This document shows, in pieces, positions 16,868-26,009 of a stretch of DNA of 64,000 bases. Location: contig NZ_JADIJE010000001.1 in assembly GCF_015278315.1 (NCBI RefSeq), positions 434,001-498,000 on the forward strand, written 5' to 3'. This DNA comes from Microbacterium ureisolvens (lineage in GTDB: Bacteria; Actinomycetota; Actinomycetes; Actinomycetales; Microbacteriaceae). The notes beneath the pieces were generated by a model. The model ran no database searches and was not told the DNA's origin. It saw only the letters and a list, made by a program, of their open reading frames with translations. The position numbers and the translations under genes are program-made. Each line of letters starts with the position of its first letter. Position 1 is the stretch's first letter.

Positions 16868-19534
16868 CTAGAGCCGCACGACCTCGGTCACGCGCACCAC
16901 CGCGGTTCCGGCCTCCTCCGACGCAGTGAGGTCGACGACGCCGCGGATGCGCCAGTCGTGGTCGCCGGCCGGGTCGTCGATCGTCTGCTCGACGCGCCAG
17001 AGACCGGAGGCCGCGGCATCCGTCTCGTCCACCGTCACCAGCCGCGGCGAGCGCGCCGGACCACCGGTGAGGATCTCGTCGTGGTCGTCGAAGTAGGAGT
17101 CGAGCACGGCCGGCCAGTCGACGTCGGGATCCAACTCGACGAGCTCGTCGTCGCGCTGGAGGGCGGCCAGCTGCACGCGCCGGAACAGCTCGTTGCGCAC
17201 CAGCACGCCGAACGCGCGCCGGTTCGTCAGCACCGATGGCGGCGCCGGCGGCACGACAGGGGCCGAGGGATCTTCCACCGGGTTGACGAGGGCCTCCCAC
17301 TCGTCGACGAGGCTCGAGTCGACCTGGCGCACCACTTCGCCGAGCCACGCGACGAGGTCGTGCAGGTCCTCGGTCTGCGCCTCGGCGGGCACCGTCTGGC
17401 GGATCGCCCGGTACGCGTCCGACAGGTACCGCAGCACGAGGCCTTCGCTGCGAGCGAGCTGATACAGCGAGATCAGCTCCGAGAACGACAGCGCCCGCTC
17501 GAACATGTCGCGCACCACCGACTTCGGCGACAGCTCGAAGTCGCGCACCCACGGCTGGCTCGACGCGAAGACCTCGTACGCCTGCGTCAGCAGCTCCTCA
17601 AGCGGCTTGGGGTAGGTCACCTCCTCCAGCAGTGCCATGCGCTCGTCGTACTCGATCCCGTCGGCCTTCATCGCGGCGACGGCCTCGCCGCGCGCCTTGA
17701 ACTCCTGCTGCGAGAGGATCGGCCGCGGGTCGTCGAGCGTCGCCTCGATCACGCTCACGACGTCGAGCGCGTAGTGGCCGGTCCCGACGGTGGCGCCTGC
17801 AGAACTCCTTCGATCCGCGCTCTGCGGGGCCAGAACGGCGGAATCCGGGGCCGTGGCTGCCGAATCGAAGGAGTTCGGCCGAGCGCCCGCGCCGTCGTCC
17901 GGGTCGAGCAGCCCGATCGCGGCGAGCGCGAACGGCGAGAGCGGCTGGTTGAGGGCGAAGTTCGGCTGCAGATCGACGGTGAGACGGATGCGATTCCGGA
18001 TGCCGGGGGCCGCGGCATCCGTCATCTCCGTCGTCCGATCGATCTCCACGACGCCGGCGGTGACGAGAGTGCGGAAGATCGCGATCGCCCGGCGGGCGAG
18101 GTCGTAGCGGCGGGCGCGCGGCTCGTGGTTGTCGAACACGAGCGACCGCACGTTCCCGAACACGGCGCCGCCGCGGGCGATCACGTTGATGAGCATCGCC
18201 GCGGTCAGCGAGAGCTGAGGCACCAGGGGCTCGGGCTCGGCCTCGACGAGGCGCTCGAAGGATCCGAGGCCCCAGTTGACCACGCCGGTCGGCGCCTTCT
18301 TGCGGACGATCTTCTTGCGCTTGGCGGGGTCGTCGCCGGCCTTGCGCAGCGCCGCCTCGTTCTCGATCTCCCATTCCGGCGCCATCACCACGACGGTGCC
18401 CGACGTGTCGAAGCCGGCGCGGCCGGCGCGGCCCGAGATCTGGTGGAACTCGCGCGCCGTGAGCTGGCGCATCTTCGTGCCGTCGAACTTCGACAGCGCA
18501 GTGATCAGCACAGTGCGGATCGGCACGTTGATGCCGACGCCCAGGGTGTCGGTGCCGCAGATCACGCGCAGCAGCCCGCGCTGGGCGAGGGTCTCGACCA
18601 GGCGGCGGTAGCGCGGCAGCATGCCGGCGTGGTGCACCCCGATGCCGGCGCGCACGTAGCGCGAGAGGGTGCGACCGAACGCGGTGGTGAAGCGGAACCC
18701 GCCGATGGCCTCGGCGATCGCGTCGCGCTGCTCGCGCGAGACGATGCGGATCGACGACAGCGCCTGCGCCCGCTCCATCGCGGCGGCCTGTGAGAAGTGC
18801 ACGATGTACACCGGCGACTCGCCCGTCTGCAGCAGCTCCTCCACCGTCTCGTGCACGGGCGTGCGCGCGTACGAGAAGTGCAGCGGCACCGGGCGCTCGA
18901 CGCCGGTGATGCGCGAGACCGCGCGTCCGGTGCGGCGCTCGAGGTCTTGGGCGATGTCGGTGACGTCGCCGAGCGTCGCCGACATGAGCACGAACTGCGC
19001 GCGCGGCAGGAGCAGCAGAGGCACCTGCCACGCCCACCCGCGCTCGGGGTCGCCGTAGTAGTGGAACTCGTCCATCACGACCTGGTCGACCGCGGCGTCG
19101 GCGCCCTGGCGCAGCGCGAGGTTCGCGAGGATCTCGGCCGTGCAGCACACGATCGGGGCGTCCGGGTTCACCGACGAGTCGCCGGTGACCATGCCGACGT
19201 TGGCGGCGCCGAAGATGTCGACCAGCGCGAAGAACTTCTCGCTCACCAGCGCCTTGATGGGCGCGGTGTAATACGTGCGGCCGCCGCGCGCGACGGCGGC
19301 GGCGTGCGCCGCGACAGCCACGAGGGACTTGCCGGTGCCGGTCGGGGTCGACAGGATCACGTGCGAGCCCGACACGATCTCGATGACCGCCTCGTCCTGC
19401 GCCGGATACAGGGCGAAGCCCTGGTCGCCGGCCCACTCCACGAACGCGTCGTAGAGCACGTCGGCGTCGGGGGCGCCGGTCGGGATGCCGGATGCCGCGC
19501 CTGCAGCCGCGATCGTCTCGAGAAGCGTCGTCAC
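16868..19534 (-). CDS. SKI2-like DEAD/DEAH-box helicase with DUF3516
   Basis: An 888-residue superfamily 2 helicase. Walker A STPTGTGKSLVAVAAH, Walker B/DEFH box VVMDEFHYYGDPE, motif III LMSATLGD, motif VI FHQISGRAGRAG, and a C-terminal half matching the actinobacterial DUF3516 region. Probably acts on RNA or DNA; role unknown. The GTG start overlaps the symporter stop as GTGA, so translation is coupled to the cstA-LytSR-symporter unit. Two in-frame palindromic insertions (17802-17876 and around 18000) encode low-complexity Ala/Ser/Asp stretches between conserved blocks. Confidence 0.9.
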   Translation of the reverse strand: MTTLLETIAAAGAASGIPTGAPDADVLYDAFVEWAGDQGFALYPAQDEAVIEIVSGSHVILSTPTGTGKSLVAVAAHAAAVARGGRTYYTAPIKALVSEKFFALVDIFGAANVGMVTGDSSVNPDAPIVCCTAEILANLALRQGADAAVDQVVMDEFHYYGDPERGWAWQVPLLLLPRAQFVLMSATLGDVTDIAQDLERRTGRAVSRITGVERPVPLHFSYARTPVHETVEELLQTGESPVYIVHFSQAAAMERAQALSSIRIVSREQRDAIAEAIGGFRFTTAFGRTLSRYVRAGIGVHHAGMLPRYRRLVETLAQRGLLRVICGTDTLGVGINVPIRTVLITALSKFDGTKMRQLTAREFHQISGRAGRAGFDTSGTVVVMAPEWEIENEAALRKAGDDPAKRKKIVRKKAPTGVVNWGLGSFERLVEAEPEPLVPQLSLTAAMLINVIARGGAVFGNVRSLVFDNHEPRARRYDLARRAIAIFRTLVTAGVVEIDRTTEMTDAAAPGIRNRIRLTVDLQPNFALNQPLSPFALAAIGLLDPDDGAGARPNSFDSAATAPDSAVLAPQSADRRSSAGATVGTGHYALDVVSVIEATLDDPRPILSQQEFKARGEAVAAMKADGIEYDERMALLEEVTYPKPLEELLTQAYEVFASSQPWVRDFELSPKSVVRDMFERALSFSELISLYQLARSEGLVLRYLSDAYRAIRQTVPAEAQTEDLHDLVAWLGEVVRQVDSSLVDEWEALVNPVEDPSAPVVPPAPPSVLTNRRAFGVLVRNELFRRVQLAALQRDDELVELDPDVDWPAVLDSYFDDHDEILTGGPARSPRLVTVDETDAAASGLWRVEQTIDDPAGDHDWRIRGVVDLTASEEAGTAVVRVTEVVRL
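17802..17876. repeat. 75-bp palindromic element inside the helicase gene
   Basis: GAACTCCTTCGAT (17802-17814) pairs perfectly with ATCGAAGGAGTTC (17864-17876) around 49 nt. Its length is 25 codons, so the frame is kept; it encodes a Ser/Ala/Asp-rich stretch starting NSFDSAATAPDSAVLAPQ that looks like a loop insertion. This resembles in-gene palindromic elements known from Rickettsia (inference). Confidence 0.65.
17997..18021. repeat. GGATGCCG inverted pair inside the helicase gene
   Basis: CGGATGCCG at 17997-18005 pairs with CGGCATCCG at 18013-18021 around 7 nt, within a stretch that encodes EMTDAAAPGIRNR. It is the same inverted-pair unit found between genes, but here in frame in a coding region. 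Confidence 0.6.
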
Positions 19535-20997
19535 CCGATCGAGTCTGCCCGACGTTCGGGCACATGCAGACGCGTGAGGTACCGCTCGGTGCGCGCGGGG
19601 ATGCGGCGGCGGTCGAGGAGCGACACCACGACGACCACCGCCGCCGCGAGCGGAATGGTCCAGGCGGCGGGCTGCGCGAGGAGCGCCTCGGCCGCTCCGC
19701 CGCGCGCGAGCGGCGTCGCCATCAGCGCCGCGCCGCACGATAGGGCGCCCGTCACCATGCCGGCCACGGCGCCCCGCGCCGTGAGCCCGGGCCACCACAC
19801 CCCGAGCAGGATCACCGGCGTGAGACTCGACGCCGCGACGACGAACACCGTCCCGACGCTCGACACCAGGCCCTCGGGCTCGGTGAACAGCGCGAACGCG
19901 AGCGGCACGAGCGTGCACAGCACCGCCGATACGCGGAACGAGCGGACCGAGCCGTCGAACACGTCCTGGCTGACGACCCCGGCGAGCGAGACCACGAGGC
20001 CCGACGACGTCGCGAGGAACGCCGCGAAGGCGCCCGCCACGATGAGCGCGGTGAGCAGGTCGCCGACGAGACCCGGGAAGACGCGCGAGGGGAGCTCCAG
20101 CACGACGGTGTCGGCCACGCCGGGCACGGCGAGATCGGGTGCGACGACCCGCGCGATGAGCCCCATGGTGCCCGACGCGGCGTAGAAGACCCCCACCATC
20201 GCGATGACGAGCACCGTCGTCCGCCGCGCGGAGCCGCCGTCGGGGCTGGTGTAGAAGCGCACCAGGACGTGCGGCAGGCCGATGGTTCCGAGCAGGAGCG
20301 CGATCATGAGCGATACGGTCTCGTACGCGTCGGCACCTGAGGGTCCGCGCTCGGCGGGGAAGACGACGCCCGGGTCGAACGTCGGCTCTCCACCCGACAG
20401 CGCCATGAGGATCAGCACTGCGGGAAGCGCCAGGGCGGTGAGCTTGAGCCAGTACTGCATCGCCTGCACCGCGGTGATGGCGCGCATGCCGCCGGCCGCC
20501 ACGATGCCCGCCACCACGACGGCGACGAGCACCGCCCCGGTCCAGGGCGGCACGTCCGCCACGACGCCGAGCGCGAGCGACGCACCGTGCAGCTGCGGCA
20601 CGATGTAGAGCCAGCCGGTCACGAGCACGAGCAGGCTCGTCACGCGGCGGGCGCCCTGAGACTCGAGTCGCGCCTGGATGAAGTCGGGGATCGTGTACGC
20701 GCCGCTGCGCCGCAGCGGCGCCGCCACGAAGAGCAGGAGCAGGAGGTAGCCGGCGGCGTATCCGATCGGGAACCAGAACCCCTCGGCACCCGACAGCAGC
20801 ACGAGACCCGCGAGCCCCAGGAAGGTGCCGGCCGAGAGATACTCGCCGCTGATCGCGGAGGCGTTCCACACCGGGCGGACGCTGCGCGACGCGACGAAGA
20901 AGTCGCTCGTCGTCCGGCTGATCCGCAGTCCCACGACGCCGAGCACCACGGTGGCCAGCAGCAGCGCGCCGACGGCGGCGAGGTCCAGCAGCGGCAT
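19531..20997 (-). CDS. Sodium:solute symporter (SSS family, ActP/MctP-like)
   Basis: A 488-residue membrane protein with about 13 hydrophobic helices. Family motifs: DFFVASRSVRPVWNASAISGEYLSAGTFLGLAG at the N-terminus, GYAAGYLLLLLFVAAPLRRSGAYTIPDF, and GTIGLPHVLVRFYTSP. The preceding DUF485 gene (yjcH-like) pairs with ActP-type acetate/pyruvate/propionate carriers in many bacteria, so a short carboxylate is the likely substrate. The ATG overlaps the DUF485 stop and its own stop overlaps the helicase GTG, so it sits inside one coupled transcription unit. It ends in a basic tail. Confidence 0.88.
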   Translation of the reverse strand: MPLLDLAAVGALLLATVVLGVVGLRISRTTSDFFVASRSVRPVWNASAISGEYLSAGTFLGLAGLVLLSGAEGFWFPIGYAAGYLLLLLFVAAPLRRSGAYTIPDFIQARLESQGARRVTSLLVLVTGWLYIVPQLHGASLALGVVADVPPWTGAVLVAVVVAGIVAAGGMRAITAVQAMQYWLKLTALALPAVLILMALSGGEPTFDPGVVFPAERGPSGADAYETVSLMIALLLGTIGLPHVLVRFYTSPDGGSARRTTVLVIAMVGVFYAASGTMGLIARVVAPDLAVPGVADTVVLELPSRVFPGLVGDLLTALIVAGAFAAFLATSSGLVVSLAGVVSQDVFDGSVRSFRVSAVLCTLVPLAFALFTEPEGLVSSVGTVFVVAASSLTPVILLGVWWPGLTARGAVAGMVTGALSCGAALMATPLARGGAAEALLAQPAAWTIPLAAAVVVVVSLLDRRRIPARTERYLTRLHVPERRADSIG

Positions 20998-21476
20998 CAG
21001 GGCGCCCCGTCCGCCCCTGTCGCGCCCGCGGGGGCGCCTGTCGCGCCCGCGGGCCGGGCCTCTCGCACGGCGTCGGTCGCGGCATCCGCGTCGGAAAGGC
21101 TCCGGTAGCGGCGCTCGTTGCGCGCCGCCGCACGCGCGTACAGCACGGCGAACACGAGGATCAGCGGGTAGTACCCGTACGCCTGCAGCAGCCAGGAGAG
21201 GGGCACGCCGGCGACCACCGGATCCCCCGCGTGCGCGACCACGAAGATCGCCGCGGTGAAGGCGCCCGCGACGAGCAGGAAGCCCAGGAGGCACCCGAAC
21301 GCCAGGCGCAGCTGCGAGCGCACGAGGCCTCCGACGTACACCGCGCCCGCCTCGCGGACCGGCGCGCCCGGCAGCGCGATCCCGTGCGTCGAAGCCGCCG
21401 CGGAGGCCGGCAGGTCGGCCGTCACGCGCACCCGCGCGGGACGCCCCTTCTCTCCCGGGCGCCCGTCGGCCGTCAT
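20997..21476 (-). CDS. DUF485 (YjcH-like) small membrane protein
   Basis: A 159-residue protein with two membrane helices (LAFGCLLGFLLVAGAFTAAI near 62 and WLLQAYGYYPLILVFAVLYA near 95) followed by a charged ARNERRYRSLSDAD segment, the DUF485 pattern. N- and C-termini are long, Ala/Gly-rich extensions; the C-terminus repeats GATGAPAGATGADGAP. DUF485 proteins accompany ActP-type symporters. It overlaps both neighbours by a few nucleotides (ATGA with the LytTR gene, TGATG with the symporter). Confidence 0.8.
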   Translation of the reverse strand: MTADGRPGEKGRPARVRVTADLPASAAASTHGIALPGAPVREAGAVYVGGLVRSQLRLAFGCLLGFLLVAGAFTAAIFVVAHAGDPVVAGVPLSWLLQAYGYYPLILVFAVLYARAAARNERRYRSLSDADAATDAVREARPAGATGAPAGATGADGAP

Positions 21477-22252
21477 CGCGGTCCCCGCTCCGGTCGGGCC
21501 AGCTGCTCCCGCACGGCCGGAACGAGTCGCCGGCTCACCGGGAGCTCGATCTCGCGGAGCACGACCGCGGGGGCCGCGCCCGACAGGCGCACCTCGGTGA
21601 CGGCGTCGCGGTGCACGAGGTACGACCGGTGCACCCGGACGAACCCGGCGCGCTGCCAGCGCTCCTCGAGCTCCGAGATCGGCGCGCGCACGAGATGGCT
21701 CTGCCCGTCGGCCGTCCACAGGCGCGAGTAGTCCCCCTGCGCCTGCACCCACCGCACGTCGCTGCGCCGCACGCGTCGCACGGTCGCGCCGACCGAGACG
21801 GGGATCGTCTCGTCGTCGGCGGGGAGGAGAGCGGATGCCGCAGCCGCGGCGGTCGCGGCATCCGTCGCCGTCCCGTCCCCCGCCGCGCCCCGGACGGCGG
21901 CGACACGGTCGATCGCGCGGCGGAGGCGCTCCGGACGGACCGGCTTGAGCACGTAGTCGGCCGCGTGCACGTCGAACGCCTCGAGGGCTCCCGCCTCGTC
22001 GGCGGTGACGAAGACGACGACCGGTCGGACGACGAAGCGGTCGAGGGCGCGGGCGAGGTCGAACCCGCTGAGGCCGGGCATGTGGATGTCGAGGAACGCG
22101 GCGTCGACCGTCTCGGCCGAGAGGATCCGCAGCGCGTCGGCGCCGTTGACGGCGGGCAGCACCCGCCCGATGCGGGGATCGGCGCCGAGGAACGCGACGA
22201 GCTCGGCGAGCGCCGGCGGCTCGTCGTCGGCGACGAGGACGTCGAACGGCAT
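21473..22252 (-). CDS. LytTR-family response regulator
   Basis: A 259-residue regulator. The receiver domain (1-120) has DDE at 9-11, phospho-acceptor Asp55 in AAFLDIHMPG and the conserved Lys in YVLKPVRP. An Ala-rich linker follows. The C-terminal LytTR DNA-binding domain (about 150-250) contains VRWVQAQGDYSRLWT and FVRVHRSYLVHRDAV. It is coupled to the histidine kinase gene upstream. By analogy to BtsSR and YpdAB of E. coli it may control the neighbouring cstA in response to external pyruvate (inference). Confidence 0.93.
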   Translation of the reverse strand: MPFDVLVADDEPPALAELVAFLGADPRIGRVLPAVNGADALRILSAETVDAAFLDIHMPGLSGFDLARALDRFVVRPVVVFVTADEAGALEAFDVHAADYVLKPVRPERLRRAIDRVAAVRGAAGDGTATDAATAAAAASALLPADDETIPVSVGATVRRVRRSDVRWVQAQGDYSRLWTADGQSHLVRAPISELEERWQRAGFVRVHRSYLVHRDAVTEVRLSGAAPAVVLREIELPVSRRLVPAVREQLARPERGPR

Positions 22253-23436
22253 CAGGCGTCCGTCTCGTGCAGGGGCTGCGACTTCGGGACCCGCATCCGC
22301 ACCATGGTACCCGCGCCCTGATTGGTCTCGACGACCAGACCGCCCCGCGCTCCGTAGAGCTGTCGCAGGCGCGTGTCGACGTTGCGCAGCCCCACGTGGG
22401 TGGTCGGCTCCGTCCCCGACAGCAGCGCCCGCAGCACCTCCGGATCCATCCCTGCACCGTCGTCCTCCACGGTGATGACCGTGTGCGTGCCCTCGTCGCT
22501 CGACGCGATGGAGATGACCCCGCCGCGCTCACCCGGCTCGAGGCCGTGGCGGACGGCGTTCTCGACGAGCGGCTGCACCGAGAGGAACGGGATCACGGTC
22601 GCCAGCGTCTCGGGCGAGATCCTCAGGCGCACGGTGAGGCGGTCGCCGAATCGCGCCCGCTCGAGCTCGAGGTACGAGTGGATGCTGCGCAGCTCCTCGG
22701 CGAGCGTGGTGAACTCGCCCTGCCGGCGGAACGAGTAGCGCGTGAAGTCCGCGAACTCCAGTACCAGCTCGCGAGCGCGCGGCGGGTCGGTGGAGATGAA
22801 CGACGCGATCGCGGTCAGCGCGTTGTAGATGAAGTGCGGGCTGATCTGAGCCCGCAGGGCCCGCAGCTCCGCCTCGGCGAGCGCGGCACGCGACGCATCG
22901 AGCTCTTCGAGCGCGAGCTGCGCCGAGCACCAGCGCGCGACCTCTCCCGTCGCGCGCACGAGCGGCGCCCGGACCGAGTCGGCGAACGCGACGAGCACAC
23001 CCCAGACCTCGCCGTGCACGACGATGGGGGCGCCGACGGCCTCCGGCGCTCCCGCCTCGCGCCGCGGGAACACCTGACGCCGGTTCGTCGCGCGCACGCG
23101 CTCGGCCACGCGCCGCGCGGCGTTCTCGAAGCCGGTCGTGCCGATCGACCCGTCGACGGCCACGACATCGCCGGGAGCCACGATCGCGATCGCACTGGCG
23201 CCGAGCAGTCCGCGCAGGTGCCGCGCCGCGCGCTGGGTCGACGGGAGGTCGCCCGCGCTGCGCAGCTCGGCCGCCGCGAGTCCGGCGACGTGCAGCGTGC
23301 GATACGTGGCCCGCTCCGCGTCGCTTCCCAGATCGCGCGCGCCCATGGCCAGCCGCCGCGCGAACACGAGGGCGACGACCAGCGCCGCCCCGACGACGAC
23401 CCCGACGGCCGCCGCGATCCACACGGCATCCGGCAT
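22252..23436 (-). CDS. LytS/YehU-type sensor histidine kinase
   Basis: A 394-residue kinase with one N-terminal membrane helix (residues 5-28), a GAF-like sensor region (about 45-165), a coiled helix, the phospho-acceptor segment LRAQISPHFIYNALTAI with His201, and an ATPase domain with FLSVQPLVENAVRHGLEPG and GIGL-type loops (GLRNVDTRLRQLYG). It lacks the multi-helix 5TM sensor of LytS, so it probably senses through the GAF region. TAGGCT at 6-nt spacing before the ATG suggests it also has its own leaderless promoter within the operon. Confidence 0.92.
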   Translation of the reverse strand: MPDAVWIAAAVGVVVGAALVVALVFARRLAMGARDLGSDAERATYRTLHVAGLAAAELRSAGDLPSTQRAARHLRGLLGASAIAIVAPGDVVAVDGSIGTTGFENAARRVAERVRATNRRQVFPRREAGAPEAVGAPIVVHGEVWGVLVAFADSVRAPLVRATGEVARWCSAQLALEELDASRAALAEAELRALRAQISPHFIYNALTAIASFISTDPPRARELVLEFADFTRYSFRRQGEFTTLAEELRSIHSYLELERARFGDRLTVRLRISPETLATVIPFLSVQPLVENAVRHGLEPGERGGVISIASSDEGTHTVITVEDDGAGMDPEVLRALLSGTEPTTHVGLRNVDTRLRQLYGARGGLVVETNQGAGTMVRMRVPKSQPLHETDA

Positions 23437-23442
23437 GGTCCG

Positions 23443-23448
23443 AGCCTA
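23443..23448 (-). promoter_or_regulatory. -10 element of internal leaderless promoter (kinase gene)
   Basis: TAGGCT, leftward, 6 nt before the ATG at 23436. It lies in the 38-nt gap between ybdD and the kinase gene, so the two-component genes may be expressed separately from cstA. Confidence 0.5.
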
Positions 23449-23474
23449 GGTGCCGGGAAGCGCCGAGCCGCCGG

Positions 23475-23711
23475 TCAGCAGCACCGGGCGCCCGGGTCGC
23501 GATCCTGGGCGTCCATGCGCTCGCGCCAGAAGGCGCGCTCGCTGAGCGGCTCCTCCCCGGGATGGTGCAGTCCGTGGTGCTCGAGGTACACGCGGTACGC
23601 GCCGTCGCCCATCAGCTCGGTGATGTACCAGCGGATGCCGCGGCCCACCCGGCACGCGACGCTCCACAGCGTCGTGTGCGGGGCCGTGGCCGCGGCATCC
23701 GTCCGATCCAT
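23475..23711 (-). CDS. ybdD: YbdD/YjiX family protein (CstA partner)
   Basis: A 78-residue protein with the YbdD/YjiX (DUF466) layout: a short N-terminus, WYITELMGDGAYRVYLEHHG, and HPGEEPLSERAFWRERMDAQ. In E. coli ybdD and yjiX follow cstA and btsT and are needed for pyruvate uptake. Here it starts 14 nt after the cstA stop on the same strand. The usual C-terminus is followed by DRDPGARCC, an unusual double Cys end. The gene carries two copies of the GGATGCCG motif. Confidence 0.88.
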   Translation of the reverse strand: MDRTDAAATAPHTTLWSVACRVGRGIRWYITELMGDGAYRVYLEHHGLHHPGEEPLSERAFWRERMDAQDRDPGARCC

Positions 23712-23725
23712 GATCGTGATCTCCG

Positions 23726-25999
23726 TCAGTGGTTCGAGGCCACGCGGCGGGCGTCGGGGTGCTCGACCTCGTACTCCACCCACCGCTTCTCGATCTCGCG
23801 CTCGGCCTTCGTGGCGATCAGGCTCGCCGGCGCGAAGCGGCGCGACGGCACCGCCTCGTCCTCGTGGTTCTCGCCGCCGCCGCGCACGATGGCCTTGATG
23901 GCGACGCCGATGGCGATCGCGATGACGAGGATCGCGAGGCTGACGAAGATGATCGACAGCGTGCCCTGCACGGCGGTGTTGCGGATGACGGCGGCCACCA
24001 CCTCGGGCGAGCCGAGACTGTCATCGCCCGACTGCTGGGCCGCGAGGTACTTGAAGTGGTTGGCCCAGTATCCGATCGCCGGCACCGGCGAGAAGATCTT
24101 GTACATCGAGGCCGTGATGGTCACCACCGCGGCGAACGCGAGCGGCAGCCCGATGATCCAGAGCCACTTCACGTAGCTCGGACCGCGCTTGGCCACGATC
24201 GCGAACACCACCGCGAGGGCGATCGCCGCCAGCAGCTGGTTGGCGATGCCGAACAGCGGGAAGAAGGTGTTGATTCCGCCGAGCGGGTCGGTGACGCCCA
24301 GGATGAGGATCCAGCCCCAGCCGGCCACCATGATCGCGGTGCAGATCCACACGCCGGGGCGCCACGAGACGTCGCGGAACTTGGGGATCCACGCGCCGAT
24401 CGAGTCCTGGAGCATGAAGCGCGCGACACGCGTGCCGGCGTCGACGGCGGTCAGGATGAACAGCGCCTCGAACATGATGGCGAAGTGGTACCAGAACGCC
24501 ATCAGCGCGGGTCCGCCGAGGGCCTGCTGCATGATGTGCGCGAGGCCGAGCGCGAGCGTCGGCGCACCGCCGGTGCGCGAGGCGATGGTCGACTCGCCCA
24601 CCGCCGCTGCCGTCGAGGTCAGCATTTCGGGCGTGATCTGCACGCCGGTGAGCCCGAGCGAGTTCACGAACGCGACGGCTCCCTCGACCGTTCCGCCGGT
24701 CGCGGCGGCCGACGAGTTCATGGCGTAGTAGATGCCCTGGTCGATGGAGAGTGCGGCGACCAGCGCCATGATCGCGACGAACGACTCCATGAGCATGCCG
24801 CCGTAGCCGATGAAGCGCGTCTGGCGCTCCTTCTCGATGAGCTTCGGGGTCGTGCCGGAGGAGATGAGGGCGTGGAATCCCGACAGGGCGCCGCACGCGA
24901 TCGTGACGAACAGGAACGGGAACAGCGGTCCCGCGAACACGGGCCCGAGACCCGTCTCGGCGAACTCGGTGAAGGCCGGGACGGTGATCTCGGGGCGGAC
25001 CAGCACGATCGCGGCCGCGAGCATCACGATCACGCCGATCTTCATGAACGTCGAGAGGTAGTCGCGCGGCGCGAGCAGCAGCCAGACCGGGAGCACGGCG
25101 GCGATGAAGCCGTAGACGATGATGCCCCACGCGATCGTGGTGCGGTCGAGGTGGAACATCGCCTGACCCCAGTCGGTCGCGGCGACGGCGCCGCCGCCGA
25201 TGATCGCGAGGATCAGGAGCGCGAAGCCGATGATCGAGACCTCGGTGACCCGGCCGGGGCGCAGGTACCGCAGGTACACGCCCATGAAGAGGGCGATCGG
25301 GATCGTCATCGCCACCGAGAAGACGCCCCACGGGCTCTCGCCCAGGGCGTTGACGACCACGAGGGCGAGGATCGCGATGATGATCAGCATGATGAGCAGC
25401 GACGCGATGATCGCCGCGGTGCCGCCGATCTTGCCGAGCTCGTCGCGCGCCATCTGGCCGATCGTGCGGCCGCCGCGGCGCATCGAGAAGAACAGCACCG
25501 TGTAGTCCTGCACCGCGCCGGCGAGCACGACGCCGACGATGATCCAGATCGTGCCCGGGAGGTATCCCATCTGCGCGGCGAGCACGGGGCCGACGAGCGG
25601 GCCGGCGCCGGCGATGGCGGCGAAGTGGTGGCCGTAGAGCACGCGACGGTCGGTCGGAACGTAGTCCTTGCCGTCGTACTTGACCTCGGCGGGCGTGGCG
25701 CGCCGGTCGTCAGGGCGCGTGATGTACCGCTCGATCACCTTCGAGTAGAAGCGGTAGCCGATGAAGTAGGTGCAGACGGCGGCGAACACGAACCAGATCG
25801 CGTTGACCGTCTCACCGCGCACGATCGCGATCATGGTCCAGGCGACGCCGCCCAGCAGGGCGATCACGGCCCACAGCGCGATCTTCGGAAGCGTCCAGCG
25901 GGACTCGCGTTCGAGCTCCTGCTCGGACACGGCCACGGGTGGTGTTTGATCCTGGACGACAGCGTCTCCGCCCCGGGGGGCGCGGGAGGATGAGGACAT
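23726..25999 (-). CDS. cstA: CstA/BtsT family carbon starvation (pyruvate) transporter
   Basis: A 757-residue membrane protein with about 16 hydrophobic helices. Seen: GYRFYSKVIERYI, GHHFAAIAGAGPLVGPVLAAQMGYLPG (the signature CstA stretch), GGRTIGQMARDELG, and DAGTRVARFMLQD. CstA and BtsT import pyruvate and peptides in enteric bacteria. The ATG at 25999 is chosen because AAGGAG lies 8 nt upstream; longer starts have none. It heads the leftward unit cstA-ybdD-kinase-regulator-DUF485-symporter-helicase. A stem around the ribosome site may control translation. Confidence 0.95.
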   Translation of the reverse strand: MSSSSRAPRGGDAVVQDQTPPVAVSEQELERESRWTLPKIALWAVIALLGGVAWTMIAIVRGETVNAIWFVFAAVCTYFIGYRFYSKVIERYITRPDDRRATPAEVKYDGKDYVPTDRRVLYGHHFAAIAGAGPLVGPVLAAQMGYLPGTIWIIVGVVLAGAVQDYTVLFFSMRRGGRTIGQMARDELGKIGGTAAIIASLLIMLIIIAILALVVVNALGESPWGVFSVAMTIPIALFMGVYLRYLRPGRVTEVSIIGFALLILAIIGGGAVAATDWGQAMFHLDRTTIAWGIIVYGFIAAVLPVWLLLAPRDYLSTFMKIGVIVMLAAAIVLVRPEITVPAFTEFAETGLGPVFAGPLFPFLFVTIACGALSGFHALISSGTTPKLIEKERQTRFIGYGGMLMESFVAIMALVAALSIDQGIYYAMNSSAAATGGTVEGAVAFVNSLGLTGVQITPEMLTSTAAAVGESTIASRTGGAPTLALGLAHIMQQALGGPALMAFWYHFAIMFEALFILTAVDAGTRVARFMLQDSIGAWIPKFRDVSWRPGVWICTAIMVAGWGWILILGVTDPLGGINTFFPLFGIANQLLAAIALAVVFAIVAKRGPSYVKWLWIIGLPLAFAAVVTITASMYKIFSPVPAIGYWANHFKYLAAQQSGDDSLGSPEVVAAVIRNTAVQGTLSIIFVSLAILVIAIAIGVAIKAIVRGGGENHEDEAVPSRRFAPASLIATKAEREIEKRWVEYEVEHPDARRVASNH

Positions 26000-26009
26000 C
26001 GGGGTTTCT

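Noticed and set aside
23729..25993. A 754-codon open frame antisense to cstA
   Set aside because: Asp/Arg/His-rich mirror of a membrane protein; no start signal.
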